This document shows, piece by piece, positions 24,864 through 35,914 of a stretch of DNA of 64,000 nt. Both the position numbers and the translations under genes were made by a program. The notes beneath the pieces are model-generated. The model was not told the DNA's origin. It did not search any database and was given only the letters and a program-made list of their open reading frames with translations. The DNA is from Molossus alvarezi (Eukaryota; Chordata; Mammalia; Chiroptera; Molossidae), in assembly GCA_037176705.1 (NCBI GenBank), contig CM073899.1:1054001-1118000 (forward strand). Direction: 5' to 3'. The stretch's first letter is position 1; each line of letters opens with the position of its first letter.

Positions 24864-26044
24864 GTTAAAGAAAACAAGATATCAGAAGAGTTCATTATAA
24901 TTGACAGTATTTGTGGTTGACATGAAATTCATCTCTTATAAAAGTAAATATTAAAATATGTAATACAAGTGAACAATAACATAACATAGAATATATCCAG
25001 TACAGCATGCCACCTCCACATCTAGGAAGAATGAAACATTTTTAGTGCCCCTAAACACAACAGTCTAACCCTTAAGGAGTCACTACCATTTCTCCCCTGA
25101 CCCACTGGCCAAACATTAAACTTTATTCTGAGTGTATTGATGTTCCTGTTCTCCATAAATCATACTCATGAAGTGGAAACACATGTGATTATAGCATGTA
25201 GCTTGTGTCTGTTAGCGTGCCTGTTTTCAAGAAACATCCATGAAGCATGGAAGAGTGAATCTCACCGTTTGTGGCTGAACGAATATACCATTGTAGGAGC
25301 AGTTACCACACTTTGCTTTCCAGTTCATCTGTCTGGGCTCTTTCTCTCTAGTACTGTGGTGAGCCTTCTCATATACACATTTTTGTTTCTTGTTCCAAAT
25401 ATTTGGGGTGTATAATTTAGAGTGCAGTTTCTGCAGCATATTTAAGTTCAGAGGGTAATGTTTTTCTAAGGAATCTCCAATGATATGCACAGCAGCTGTA
25501 CCATTTTACATTTCGGTTATCCGTGAATAGGAGGATCCCAGTTTCCCACATCCTCAGCAAAACGTGACTTTTTTTATTTTTTCTAACATTGGAGACTAAT
25601 TCAGAGAAAAGTTGTATGTCATCTTAGTTTTGATTTATATTTTCTGAGGAGCAGTTATATGGAATATCTCTTCATGAGCTTATTGGTTGTGTGTTCTTCT
25701 TCGGAGACATTTCTAATAAAGCTTTTGTCCATTTGACATTTTTCTCATTTTGTTGACAAGGTGTACATATATTCCAGATAATAGAAGGCACATTTTTAAA
25801 TATTTGTGGTTAATTTACCTTAGTTTCTCAAGCAAAGATGATCCCAATTCCCAACACAGTAAGCATCATGGCGTACTACCTACAGATTTTGGGTACCCTG
25901 AGTAATGCTTTTCATGTTCCTGGGAAGAATTTTTCTATAGAAAACACAAGTATGATCAAATATTTGTCACTGTATGAAATAATTCACTGCAGTGTTATCT
26001 TGGAGTGTGTGTGTGTGTATAATTTGTATTTTTTTTTTTTTTAG
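24864..26044 (+). other. RBMY-B intron, partly shared with copy C
   Basis: 24.94-26.04 kb aligns with about 47.17-48.5 kb of copy C ('tacatttcggttatccg' / 'tacatgtctcctatccatg' regions, 'accctga...ctttcatgttc'). Within it, 25137-25415 is open but shows no recognised family and no conserved frame in C. The interval ends in (TG)n and a T-run forming the polypyrimidine tract of the next exon. Confidence 0.6.
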
Positions 26045-26133
26045 TGATCAAAATGGCTATGGCAGGAGTCATCATACAGATTGTTCTGAATATTGGAATG
26101 GAACCTCTTATAGACAATCATATGAGAGATGTG
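26045..26133 (+). pseudogene. RBMY: RBMY copy B: Tyr/Ser-rich exon, open
   Basis: Acceptor T-run plus 'ttag', then the frame 'DQNGYGRSHHTDCSEYWNGT' and 'SYRQSYERCG', matching the family's 'D.DGYG...DHSEH.SGSSYRD...RYG'. It ends at 'gatgtg|gtatga' leaving one base of a Gly codon, completed correctly by the next exon. This exon itself is undamaged. Its truncated counterpart in copy A is at 12078-12105; copy C lost it to the L1 pair. Confidence 0.8.
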
Positions 26134-26641
26134 GTATGATGAGATTACAACTTGAATATCTCACAGAATTAGATATAAGAAGCCAGACCGCATTTTACCC
26201 TATGTTTAATTTCAATTAAAAAAGGGAAGTGTATGCAGTGAGTTTTGGATTAGTTCAAATGACTGAATTATTTTCTTATTAGCTCCTTTAATATAATACA
26301 TTGCTTTGGGGGATAAAGAGGCTGTACTATCTTCTTTTCTTATTAAAGAACATTATTTAATAGTCTTTGTTTTTTTGTGCCTGTTGCTCATGTACACTGG
26401 AGGGTATATTTGCCATTGGTCTTTACAGTGTGTAAGGTATCTTCACAGTTTTTCTTTATGGTTTAGCAACAGAGAAAGAGAGACACCTGAAGGAGTTTCC
26501 TCTAGCATGAGCCCTGACTGGGACTTAGGACAAAACATGCCACTCAGGTACATACTCTCTACCAGGAAATGAACCTGTAAATTTTGAACCTCTTACCAAC
26601 ACTACCACTGAGGACTATTTTCACATTTGAAAAAAGAATCC

Positions 26642-26890
26642 TTTCCTATGGTATTTTCACATTGAGTATGCAGATAGAATGGGAGAGAGTGAGGGGGGGG
26701 TGAGAGAGAGAGAGAGAGAATCAACAACGTCAATGAGAGAGAGACACATCAGTTGGCCTCCTCCCCACCATCCCAACTGGGGCCTAAATTGAACAGCTAC
26801 TGAGGTATGCACCCTTTATCAGAATCGAACCTAAGACTCTTTGGTACCAGGACAGACCCTCCAGCCTCTGAGCCAAATCGGCTATGTCTG
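26642..26890 (-). mobile_element. Old VES-like SINE in RBMY-B intron
   Basis: Antisense SINE ('cagatagaatgggagag', 'cgaacctaagactctttgg', 'gagccaaatcggct'), with a GA-microsatellite in its tail region (26695-26720). Orthologous to the SINE at 12650-12856. Confidence 0.8.
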
Positions 26891-27211
26891 TTTTAACATT
26901 TTTCAGTCAGATAGAATGTTTGACAATGTAAAGCTTAGGGAAAATATAAAAGTCAGGATTGCAGAGCATTTTAGGAAAATGTGCCTGAACATGTATTCAA
27001 AATTATTTATAGCTAAAACTATGACTCGTAAACTTTATTTGTTATAGATGTAAGATCCCTTCACTACCCCAGCACTATTAATATTTTCTCAGCATGGACA
27101 CATAGATGTCTGGGTTTTGCAAAGATTTAATATTTTATTTGTCATGCTATAATGGTATAAAAAGTCTTTTAATGTGGTTCAAGATGGGCCATTTGCTCTT
27201 TGACTTTATAG

Positions 27212-27345
27212 GTAGCTCACATGAAGCATCACCAGCATGAGTGCCTCCCTTAACTGATGGTGGAAACAGTCACTCTGATGACTGCTATGGCAGTGGAGGA
27301 GGTGGTTATGGAGAAGGGCATGGATTTTGCTGGATCAGCCGATAA
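27212..27345 (+). pseudogene. RBMY: RBMY copy B: C-terminal exon with in-frame stop
   Basis: After acceptor 'gactttatag' the frame continues the split Gly codon of the previous exon: 'GSSHEASPA', TGA at 27238-27240, then 'VPPLTDGGNSHSDDCYGSGG'. This matches the family 'YG.S.GAPPARGP...YGGS', with TGA exactly where the family has Arg (probably CGA to TGA). The frame then runs to TAA at 27343-27345. The correct phase of the splice junction confirms exon identity; the stop confirms decay. Confidence 0.78.
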
Positions 27346-27754
27346 GCAAGCTTCTTAAGCAGTTGTGAGCAAGGTACTAGAGGAGAACAACAGTTTCACC
27401 CTCTCCTGGATAGCGTGAACCCTGTACCTGTTGCATCACAAAGTAGCTCACATTTTTGGCCTTTTTCTGTAGGAGGGCATGAAGAAAGCCCATCAGGCAG
27501 CATATGTAGTAACAGATATTAGAAACAGTAGTGATTTCTGTATGAAGTTTTCTTTGTAAGAAAAAATTCAAATCCCATTTTTATGTTACTTGGGAATGTC
27601 TAAAACAGCAAGGTTTTTGGGGGGAAGAGGCATGTATAAATTGTACCTCTGTGATAATTGAGATATCAGAGAAAAGCTTTGTAAAGAACATGCATTTCTA
27701 AGCACTATTACAAATACCTGAACCCAATGAAAGATAATAAATCCTGAAGAGAGC
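27346..27754 (+). other. 3' flank of RBMY-B
   Basis: No further coding exon was recognised. A polyadenylation-type 'aataaa' occurs near 27737 ('gataataaatcc'). Confidence 0.45.
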
Positions 27755-27930
27755 GACTGGGTATCCTGTGCGGTTTGGATCTGCACATAGAGCGTCGGCC
27801 CGTTGACCAGTCATCGTTCAATTCTGGCCTGGGACGCATACATCAGTTGCAGTTGGTCCCTGGTCCTGGTCAGGGTCACGTGGGAGGCAACTACTTGTTG
27901 TGTCCCTCTCATGTCAGGAGCATAGGAAAT
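27755..27930 (+). mobile_element. Partial VES-like SINE
   Basis: Contains 'tgcggtttggatctgcacat', 'agagcgtcggcccg', B-box-like 'gttcaattctgg', 'cagttgcagttggtccctgg' and 'tgtccctctcatgt', but lacks the CT-rich end and A tail. Confidence 0.65.
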
Positions 27931-27994
27931 TACCTGTGTGATAGCATGACTCTGGGACATTGAACTCCAGTAAACAAGACAGTCTGTCTTTATA

Positions 27995-29380
27995 ATGATT
28001 ACACTAGTGGGGTAATGAGAGGAGTAACCCAGCACATGATATGACTTCACGTACAGAACAGCCTGGCAGGGCATCCTAGGGCCTTTCCACATGCCATCAG
28101 CATTGATCTTTTTGTCATGTACAATCTGGTCTCTGTAGCCACACAACTAGTACTCATGGTCCTTTGTATCTATTTACTCTGAAGGGGAAATTCTGCACAT
28201 CTGGACCAGGGTCTCTACACATGATTTGGAGATACATTTTTCACTATTTATTGGAATCATGGCAGGAACTATTAGGCTGCTGAGCTCTTGCTTTCCTGCA
28301 GGATGTGGCCAGTGGGAAGCTCACACATGACAACTGGAGGGACAAGAGTAGTGGTTTTTCTGTATAATCACTGTCCCGGTCCTTCTATTTTTCTAGGCCA
28401 TCTAAGTCATTGTTCCTAATGAGCAGCCCTTCACACACAGCTCTTTGTCCCTTTGGGGATATGTAACAGTTCCTCCCCACACTCAGGTCTGGACCAGAGG
28501 TTAGGCCTGCCCAGTGCTGCCAGCTCAGGTATTACCCCTTCCCCTATAAGCATCCTAACCACTCCATCTCACACTTACTGCAGCACCAGAGCCCATCACA
28601 GACATCATTGCACATTATTATTTTTAAGGAACCTAAATTCACCTGCTTTATCTGACACACTGATCTGGGTGCAACTCAAAGGCCATCAGGTTGTGCCTTC
28701 ATCCATTAGGCATATATTGATTGCTTCACTGTGTTGTAGATGCCATTTAAAGATTAGTTGAGGAAGGCATCAAGCAGACTCTAGAAGTGCAGGCTTGCAA
28801 GTCACTGTGCATGGGTATGAATTAAGATGGCTGTGCCTCCCAGGCTTTCATGGTGTATGGCTTGGGTAGTCTCTCTTTTGTTCATGTTATCATGCATCTG
28901 CCATGGACATGACAGAGGAGAGATGTCCTTTTAAGATTGATATGATTGCGAAAGACTAGGGCAGGGTCACGTCAAGGAGAAAACTTAATACAGAGTCACC
29001 CTTTGTCTGTGAGGTCGGCTTGCAAGGAGGTGTACAGGACTACTTCCTCAGAGGGGTATTGTTACACAGCAAGTAGGGTGTGCAGTCCTGAGTGAATGTC
29101 GGCAGGCATGCAGTGCAGCAGCCTGCATCCATAAGTCATGCAAAAGGGACAAAGGCTAAACTGTGTCAAAGCAATGAAGCCTTGGACACAGTGAGTTGCA
29201 TAACACCCAAGAGGTTCAAGTGTAGAGGAAACCCCTAAAGAACATAGTTTATTTGCCTGTTAAGCAACAGTGAAAAGTCTTCCCCAGAGGAGACTGCACA
29301 GAAGCAAATCTTACTTTTTACTCAAGATCAGGAGTCTCCCATGCCTTTCTTTGTGCCAGTTTGCCTACACCCATTTTCCT
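27995..29380 (+). repeat. TSPY-upstream spacer, unit 1 (duplicated at 55.21-58.07 kb)
   Basis: Sense-oriented copy of a spacer found again at 55.21-56.03 kb and 57.55-58.07 kb (shared 'tatgacttcacgtacagaac', 'acatgatttggagatag', 'ttcacacacagctctttg' / 'ttcacacacacctgtttg'). It links the end of an RBMY copy to TSPY in both units. No coding frame is conserved between the copies. Confidence 0.75.
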
Positions 29381-29884
29381 GCTGAAAGTAAGCACAGCTC
29401 TTTGGGAAAAAGTTAGGAATGTATCATGCAAAGGAAGACATAGCTTGTCCTCTGCCAGAGGTCAGCTGGGAAGCATGTGAGGGATAGACAGACCAGCATC
29501 ACATCTGCAATTTTGATAGGATTTAGTTCCAACTTTAGCCAAACTCATGTTTTAGGCACAATGTCACTCTCTTTATTGGCTTTAGTGAATGCTTGCAAAA
29601 ATATTAGCTGCCGACTGGGACATATTGCAACATATTCTGCCCAGCTTACCACACCTTGGGGATTCATTGTGTCCCCCAAGGCAGAGAGGGTGTCTCTCAC
29701 TGCCCCTCTCAAAAGAGCCATCTATACTTAGTCTTTTGCATTGTCACAGCTTTAGAGGAGATATGAGTATCTCAGGGACCTATCAGGAAAACACCACAAA
29801 GATTCAGATTCTGTTGGTCATCTATGTGGTGTCGGATGCTTAAGGGAAAAATCTGTAATATACTTCGAATCTCTTTTGGAGAGT
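29381..29884. other. Spacer DNA, nothing recognised
   Basis: Lies just past the unit-2 inversion breakpoint equivalent (~29.37 kb). Short open frames on the plus strand show no family signature. Confidence 0.4.
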
Positions 29885-30085
29885 GGACATCTCTGTCTGG
29901 CTGGTGTGGATGAGAGGATGGAGCATGGTTCCTGGTCACATGCCTGGGTTGCTGGCTCGGTCCCCACTAGGGGCTATGCCAGAGGCAGAGGATGGATGTT
30001 TCTTACATCCATGTTTCAGTCTCTCCTTCTCTTTCTGTCTCTCTACAAAATTCATGCAAATCTTTATGAAATAGAAATAAATACT
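29885..30085 (+). mobile_element. Old SINE, VES-like
   Basis: Diverged SINE with 'tctggctggtgtggatgag', 'gctcggtccccactagggg', 'tgtttcttacatccatgttt', a CT-rich stretch and an A-rich end. Confidence 0.6.
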
Positions 30086-31190
30086 TATTTTGTTTAAACT
30101 GCACATTGCTACAGTGGTCAATGTGAACACCAGGCAGGGAGAGGAGGGAGACACAGAGAGAAGAAATGGCAGTTAGAAGAGAAAGGGGAGAAAGACAGAA
30201 GGCGAGCTATCTTGGAACACACAGAGTGAGCCCTTCTGGGGGCATTCAGGTCAGCCAGACCACAGGCTACAGTGCCTCCAGCCATAGGACTTCCCATTAT
30301 GTCCGTTTGATCCTCAATACCTTATATGTGAGACCGCCCCACTGCCCAGTTTGTGATTACTGTCTATGTCTTCACTTACTCCTCACTGAAGATAACTTAC
30401 TGATGTGAGAAAGAGAAATAATAGGAGGGAGAGAGACAAAGAGAGAGGACACAGTCACATAGCTCAGTTATCTCCAGCAAACACTCTAACTAGGGGACTA
30501 AACAAAAAACTAGATTTGACCCTGAATACGGCTTCGGAATCACCACCTGTGTGGTAAATGGAACCACACTCCAACCAATCCAACCCCAGACCAGGGCTGC
30601 CGCTGTCCATTTTACCACAGGTAAACATGCCTCAGTTGAAAGTGACGCAGAGCCCTAATTCACTATGTGCACATATAAGGTCTTTTTAGTACAAAGGGTA
30701 GGTGTGGATACCCAGAAAACCCACAGATAATGTCGGGTTGTGAGGTTTTCTGAGGTCTGTGGGCCTGCTTATGGGGGCAGGCCCAGGTGTGGGAAAGAGG
30801 GAGGAGCAGAGGGGGATGAAGTCTATCTCCCTCTCTGCTGGGGTAGTTGGAAGGAGCCGACTGGGTGTGGCAAGCAAAGCTCACACAGATTGCTCAGCTG
30901 TCTTTCTGCAAGGGAACTACCAAACTCTTGTGTAGAGGCCCACCTCTTAAAGCAAATGTCCTCCTCAAAAACCCAAAACAGAACACTAGCTACACATTGT
31001 GGGCTCCCTGGCTCAGCAGCAGACACTTGCTGCTCCTTGCTGCTTCCTACCAACTACCCAGCTCAGAGCCACGGCCACATGGGGGGTTGGGCTGCATCTG
31101 AAGACAGTGCGGCTCCCCCGACACCGTGGGTCAGCACAGGACCTGGAAGGGCCCTTCAGGTCAAAACAGGGTCAGGGTTCCTGAAGCACT
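30086..31190. other. TSPY spacer, nothing firmly recognised
   Basis: 30.40-30.56 kb may be another decayed antisense SINE (GA-rich with 'gacacagtcacatagctcag'). 30.74-31.19 kb is GC-richer with overlapping open frames on both strands, directly upstream of the TSPY-family remnant; it might hold a decayed promoter. Confidence 0.4.
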
Positions 31191-31259
31191 ATGTGCGGGT
31201 GGTGCCGAGGGAATGGGGACCCTGCAAGCCCGGGTAGGTGGGATGGCACAGTCACCTCC

Positions 31260-31620
31260 AGTTTCAGGGTGAACTCTGAGGGTAGCAGAAACCCTGGAGG
31301 TGAGGGTGGAGCCACTGCTGGGAACAGAGCAGATCCTGGACGTGGACTATCCACGTGGGTGGTGAGACTCTCCACTGGGGAGCAAAGGTGGACCACCAAG
31401 GAGGCCAAGGCCCAATACCCGAAGAGAACCAGCCTGAGGAGGAGCAGCGAACAGATACAGGGCCTGGTGGGACCAGTGCCTGAAGCACCGGAGAGGCACT
31501 GGAGGGACTGCAGGCCCTTCAGGTGCAGCTGAACTTTGATAGAGATCAAGCCTGCAGGGCCTACATTCCAGTGAAGCACAAGGCTGCTCAGCAAAGAAAG
31601 CCCATTCTTGAGCACAGAAG
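31260..31620 (+). pseudogene. TSPY/TSPYL-family exon-1-like remnant
   Basis: The frame ending at 31620 reads 'LEGLQALQVQLNF' then 'DQACRAYIPVKHKAA' and 'QQRKPILEHRR', matching the helical start of the SET/NAP domain of TSPY-family proteins ('LE.LQ.LQ.ELEPVN.QA.RAF' ... 'RR.PHLE.R'). Upstream 'LEVRVEPLLG' parallels 'LELRVKAVLR' of TSPY copy 1. A TGA at 31480-31482 interrupts the frame, and the exon appears cut short before the 'PGFW' segment, with a donor-like 'agaag|gtagat'. It is about 3.3 kb upstream of TSPY copy 1, same strand, and clearly more diverged. Whether it came from TSPY or an X-linked relative cannot be told. Confidence 0.65.
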
Positions 31621-32900
31621 GTAGATCATTCAGTGCATTCCCAGCGTCTGGTCCAAAGCGGTTTTCTTGATGATGCCCTGGCTTGACTGTGAAACAGGCA
31701 GAAGGAGCCTGGCCAAGGTGAAGGTTCGGTTGCAGAGGAAACAGCCTGTCATTCCTGGTGGCACTAACCTGGGAGAGTGTGAATCTGTCAGTCAGTCTCT
31801 AGGACAAAAAGTATCAGCATCGGGTACCACTGCCACAAATCACATATTGGAATCATCCATTGTTTTTGGCAATCTAAAGTTTCTTCATTTTCTATTGTAC
31901 CTCCTGCCAACAACCTCAAAAAAAAAAAAATTTAACAATGATCTCAGTGGGGAAACACAGTTAGTTACTAATGAAATATAAGCCGAGTGATTCTTGTATC
32001 TCCTCTCAGAAACAACTGATGAAAAATGAGTTTAAGACAATAAAAATGTGAGTGTCCACCCTCCATTCATGGTCACACACAGACACGATTATATGAGCAC
32101 AGGTACATGCACCCACACACAGACCTAAATAATGTCACTGCAAGCTGAGAAATTTCAAATTGGAGCAGCTGTTGAAAAACAAAGGGAATTCAAGAAGATG
32201 TGTGCTGACACTGTTTTGGAGAACACACAGACTTTTCTCAGGTGATAGTGTGAACGGGTTGTGGAGGCCAATAAGAGGTACTGGGGAAGAAAAGGGAAAT
32301 GTGACTTGGAAGGGACACTTCCTTCCTCAGGACACCGTGAGTCAGAGTGTTTATTTATGTGCACGTGTGTGTGCATGCCAAGGAACATTCCAAATTCGGA
32401 AGAGCACAAGAGAGAACTTGCGATATGGCTAGCTAGGACAGGACATGCATAAACTGCCCCCCTGTGCCAGCCATGCTGATGGATTCTGGATGGCCTCCCA
32501 CTCAGTTTGAAAGAAAGTGGAGGGGATACCCTGTGAAAGTTTTAGAGTGGAAATGCCATCCACCTTGAGATTGACCTAAAAAAATAAAATAAAACACATA
32601 CAACCTGTTTTCTTCTTTGTGTTGTTTCTATCAAGGGAAATGCAGTAGTGTGTAGTAGGTGACCTCACAATAGGCCGATGAAGGACCAACTTCTGGAATT
32701 TCCACACTGGGGCAGAGAAGCAAGGCTATGCAATTGGAGACAAGGGTCCAGATGCCTTAAATTTTATTCAGTGCTTTAGGGTAATGCCTGGGAGTTGGAG
32801 AAATGTACTGAGTGACTTCTGGTGATAGATCTTGTACAATGGTCATAGAACTGTCACTGTGTACAGTGGTGGATAGAAGACCCTGACTGTAGTACCTGAG
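31621..32900. other. Spacer DNA, nothing recognised
   Basis: No SET/NAP-domain continuation exons were found after the remnant. An A-run at ~31918-31930 and AT-rich DNA follow. Confidence 0.4.
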
Positions 32901-34250
32901 GTGCTTACAGGTGTTTTTCCCCACACCAGGCATGTCATAAGTCCTGGGTGTATGTTCCAGGACCACTCTACAAAACCTGCGTCAGTCAGTCATACAAATG
33001 GGACAATTTGTCATAGCCTCATCCACTGTGAGCCAAAGAAAACCAATCACCTAGAGGAAAGGCCAAAACAGACAATTATATATATTTTTTCAAGCAGTGT
33101 TGAAACTGTAGCACAGGACACCTGAACTGGAACAGAACTCATCGCATTTCACCTTGGGTACCTGCCATGACTTTCTTCATACAAGTTTACACACTCTTAC
33201 ATTGCTGCTGTTGAAACAAGCATAGCCTTTAGAAAGAATTCAGAATTGTCAGGATTCAGAGCAAAAATAAACTTTAGCTGCATTTCTGCTTATGGTCAAC
33301 TGGGATGAAAATAGTGCGTGGGTCCCCAACATTAGCACCCAGAGCAGGGACAAAAATGCCTAATAGTTTTAATAGTACGTTTCAGGGCACAGTCCCATTT
33401 CCTGTGTGAACAGACCCAAATGCCTGCAAATGTATCAGGGCCTGGAAAGTACCTGTTTGAATTCAAACACTGCAGAGTACCCTGAGCTGATGCTGCCATG
33501 GTAGCAAGCCAGAGAGAGCTCTGTCAGTGCTGCTCTCAAAGGGGTGGTGGAACCCGGCATTTTGCAGAGTCGAGCTTTGGAGAGACACGGTTGTCTTCAG
33601 ATGCCTTAGAAAGGATCGAACAAAACATGGGATCACAGCATTTGAATTCTATTGATCACCAGAACGGATGTCCATGGCTGAAGGGAGAGCTGTTTCCATT
33701 ACTGAGCACGTCTTCGTAATGGAGCTGTCCTGTCCCTGGTCATGTGGATCAGCTAGTTGGAGCACAGAGGTTTCACTCTCGCATTGGAGTTCTCTCGCTT
33801 CCTAGGGTGAATCTCTCTCAACCCTTCTACTGGGAAATGTCAATGACATAGTAAAAGAACTGGGGCGTATTAGCATACAGGTCAACTCTTTTCTCCACTG
33901 GAGACACTTTCTGGCTATGACTGACCCCAGCGCGGGCGGGCAGGTGAGGGACACCGGGCGCAAGGACACACTGCAAAGAGCACAGAAACCAAGGGCAGAG
34001 CGAACAAGGGAAACTAGAGAGGAAGCAGGAGTCTTTTTCTTGTCTGGGTTTCCTGAGCTTTGCACTCTCCCAGGATGGAGGATCAGGGCCATCCCGACAC
34101 AGCCTTTCCCTGCCTGCACCTTGGACCTCAGCAACCGATGTGCCAGGAAAGGCTCTACTGCCCAGGACGCTCCCCTTGTTTGTTTCCCAGGGTCACTGAG
34201 GACCAGGGGCAGAGTGAGGCAGGAAACTACTGGACTGGGAAACGTCAGTT
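32900..34250. other. TSPY copy 1 distal 5' region
   Basis: 32.90-33.10 kb contains a module ('tcctgggtgtatg', 'cagtcagtcatacaaatggg') that is also found, diverged, at 29.05, 56.05 and 57.75 kb. 33.9-34.25 kb is GC-rich with some CpG. No gene recognised. Confidence 0.45.
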
Positions 34251-34761
34251 AGATGCGGTGTGAACAGCAGTCGTCGCAAGAAGGCCAGCTGTGTGGAGGG
34301 AAGACAGCCTTCCCCAGGGATTCTGGACTCCTGGTGAGAGGGAGGCAGCCTCCCCTCAGGGCGGGGCTGTGTGGGGTGACACCCACTGAGCGCGCTTTGA
34401 TTGGAAGAGATTTGCAGAGCCTTTTGGGTGGGACAGGCCTCTGGGCATGGCCAACAGGACAGCCAATTCATGAGACTTAGACACAATCTCATTTGCATAC
34501 GTCATAGGTAGTGAGCGCATACAGGAAGTTCCGATCCAAACAGGCCTCAGCTTAGGCAGTGGACTTCGTGGGCTGTGCAGTCGCCCTGCTCTAAGCACCT
34601 ACTTCCGGGCACCACCAGGCTTCTACCAGGACCCATCGCCAGTCAGGCTGTGTTTGGGGTCAACAGGCCCCTCAGGTCCCCAGGTCTTTTAGTCCCTGTA
34701 GGAGGCCCTGAGGTGACTGAGACCCTCCTGAACAGCGAAGACACTAGGGGGTGTTAGCACC
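34250..34761 (+). promoter_or_regulatory. Putative proximal promoter and 5'UTR of TSPY copy 1
   Basis: Immediately upstream of the start codon. It contains inverted CCAAT boxes ('gattgg' near 34398) and moderate CpG, with no clear TATA box at a standard distance. The last ~190 bp align with the region upstream of TSPY copy 2 at 63.81-64.0 kb ('cacctacttccggg', 'caggctgtgtttggggtca'), so they are conserved between copies. Assignment as promoter is inferred from position. Confidence 0.5.
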
Positions 34762-35640
34762 ATGGAGGAGGGGCCCAGTGGGACAGACCAGGGTCCTTTC
34801 ATGTCTGTTTGTGGAGGAAGGCGGTGAGGTCCTGGAGCTGAGGGTGAAGGCGGTACTGAGGGGACATTGCGGGCTTCAGCTGGAGAACAACATGCAGGAG
34901 GGGGCGCTGGTGACAGGAAAGCAGCATTGGCAACCAGCAAGGATGTTTGTCCTGACCTGGAGCTGGAGAGGCAGGAGGAGGTGTTGTCTGAGGAGGGCTT
35001 TGTGCAGGAGGGTGGTGAGGATCAGCAGGGACCTGAGTGTGAGGAGACCTGGCAAGAGGAGGAGGGGTTGTTGTCCGGGCATCACTTTCTCCAGGAGCAG
35101 CAGGGCTTCAGGCTGGAGATGCAGGTAGTGGCAGAGCATAGCATGCTCAGGGAAGGGGAGGAGGTTTTTCTAGATCTGGAGCTGGGGAGGCAGGACGACA
35201 TGGTGCCTGTAGATCTGTTGCAACTGGAGAAGGAGGATGAAGTCATGCTGTGTCCAGAAAGTGAGGAGCAGGGAGAGGAGAAGGAGGAGGAAGCCTGTAA
35301 GGTGGAATTAATTGCTGGGAAGCAGATTGTCATGGATGGAGAGGACATCTGGAAGGTTGTGGAGATGCGGGATGAGGGGCAACAAGAACCAGAGGATGAA
35401 GCAAAACAGCAAGAAGAGAAGTCTGAGGAGCAAGCACAGGCCGAGTCTGGGCAGGGTAGGCAGTGCACCTGGTCCAGGCTGGAGGTGCTCCAGGCCCTTC
35501 AGTCAGAGATGAAGCCTATGAATGAGCAAACCAGCAAGGCCTTTTGTGGGCTCAAGCGCAAGATATGGCAGAGGCACAGGACATACTTAGAACTGAGAAG
35601 CACCGATATTGAGCAAATCCCTGGATTTGGGGCCATATAT
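34762..35640 (+). pseudogene. TSPY: TSPY copy 1 exon 1 (acidic N-terminal region)
   Basis: The start codon 'accatggagg' aligns with that of copy 2. Relative to copy 2, 2 nt are missing near 34805-34815, bringing in TGA at 34825, and 1 nt is missing near 34917, restoring the first frame. From there the frame is open to 35658 (Glu-rich, repeated 'EGEEVFLDLELGRQDD'-like units), then 'LEVLQALQSEMKPMNEQ' and 'IEQIPGFGAIY', the start of the SET/NAP domain. The donor is taken at 'atat|gtaccc', aligned with 'agct|gtatcc' of copy 2. Exon length is 879 nt in both copies. Confidence 0.8.
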
Positions 35641-35850
35641 GTACCCTTTAGACTGTAATGGGGTGTCCACAATGCAGCTTTGTGATTGCAGGATAAAGGG
35701 ATCAGCGAGGAGAGTTCATAAGCAAAAGAGACACATTGCAGAGAAACTTGGTTTAGGGACCAGTTTGGTGCAAACCTTGGAGATGTCCCTCATCTACTTT
35801 GGCCTCCAGAAACATAGTGTAGGATCTTGGTTCCAGATCAAACTCATGAA

Positions 35851-35854
<4 letters not shown>

Positions 35855-35912
<58 letters not shown>
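35855..35912 (+). repeat. (AT)n microsatellite in TSPY copy 1 intron 1
   Basis: About 29 uninterrupted AT units. The same intron position in copy 2 has (GT)n on the plus strand (62679-62716) next to a short AT remnant. Confidence 0.95.

Positions 35913-35914
<2 letters not shown>

Noticed and set aside
25137..25415. 92-codon hydrophobic frame in the RBMY-B intron
   Set aside because: The aligned region of copy C does not keep the frame, and no protein family was recognised.
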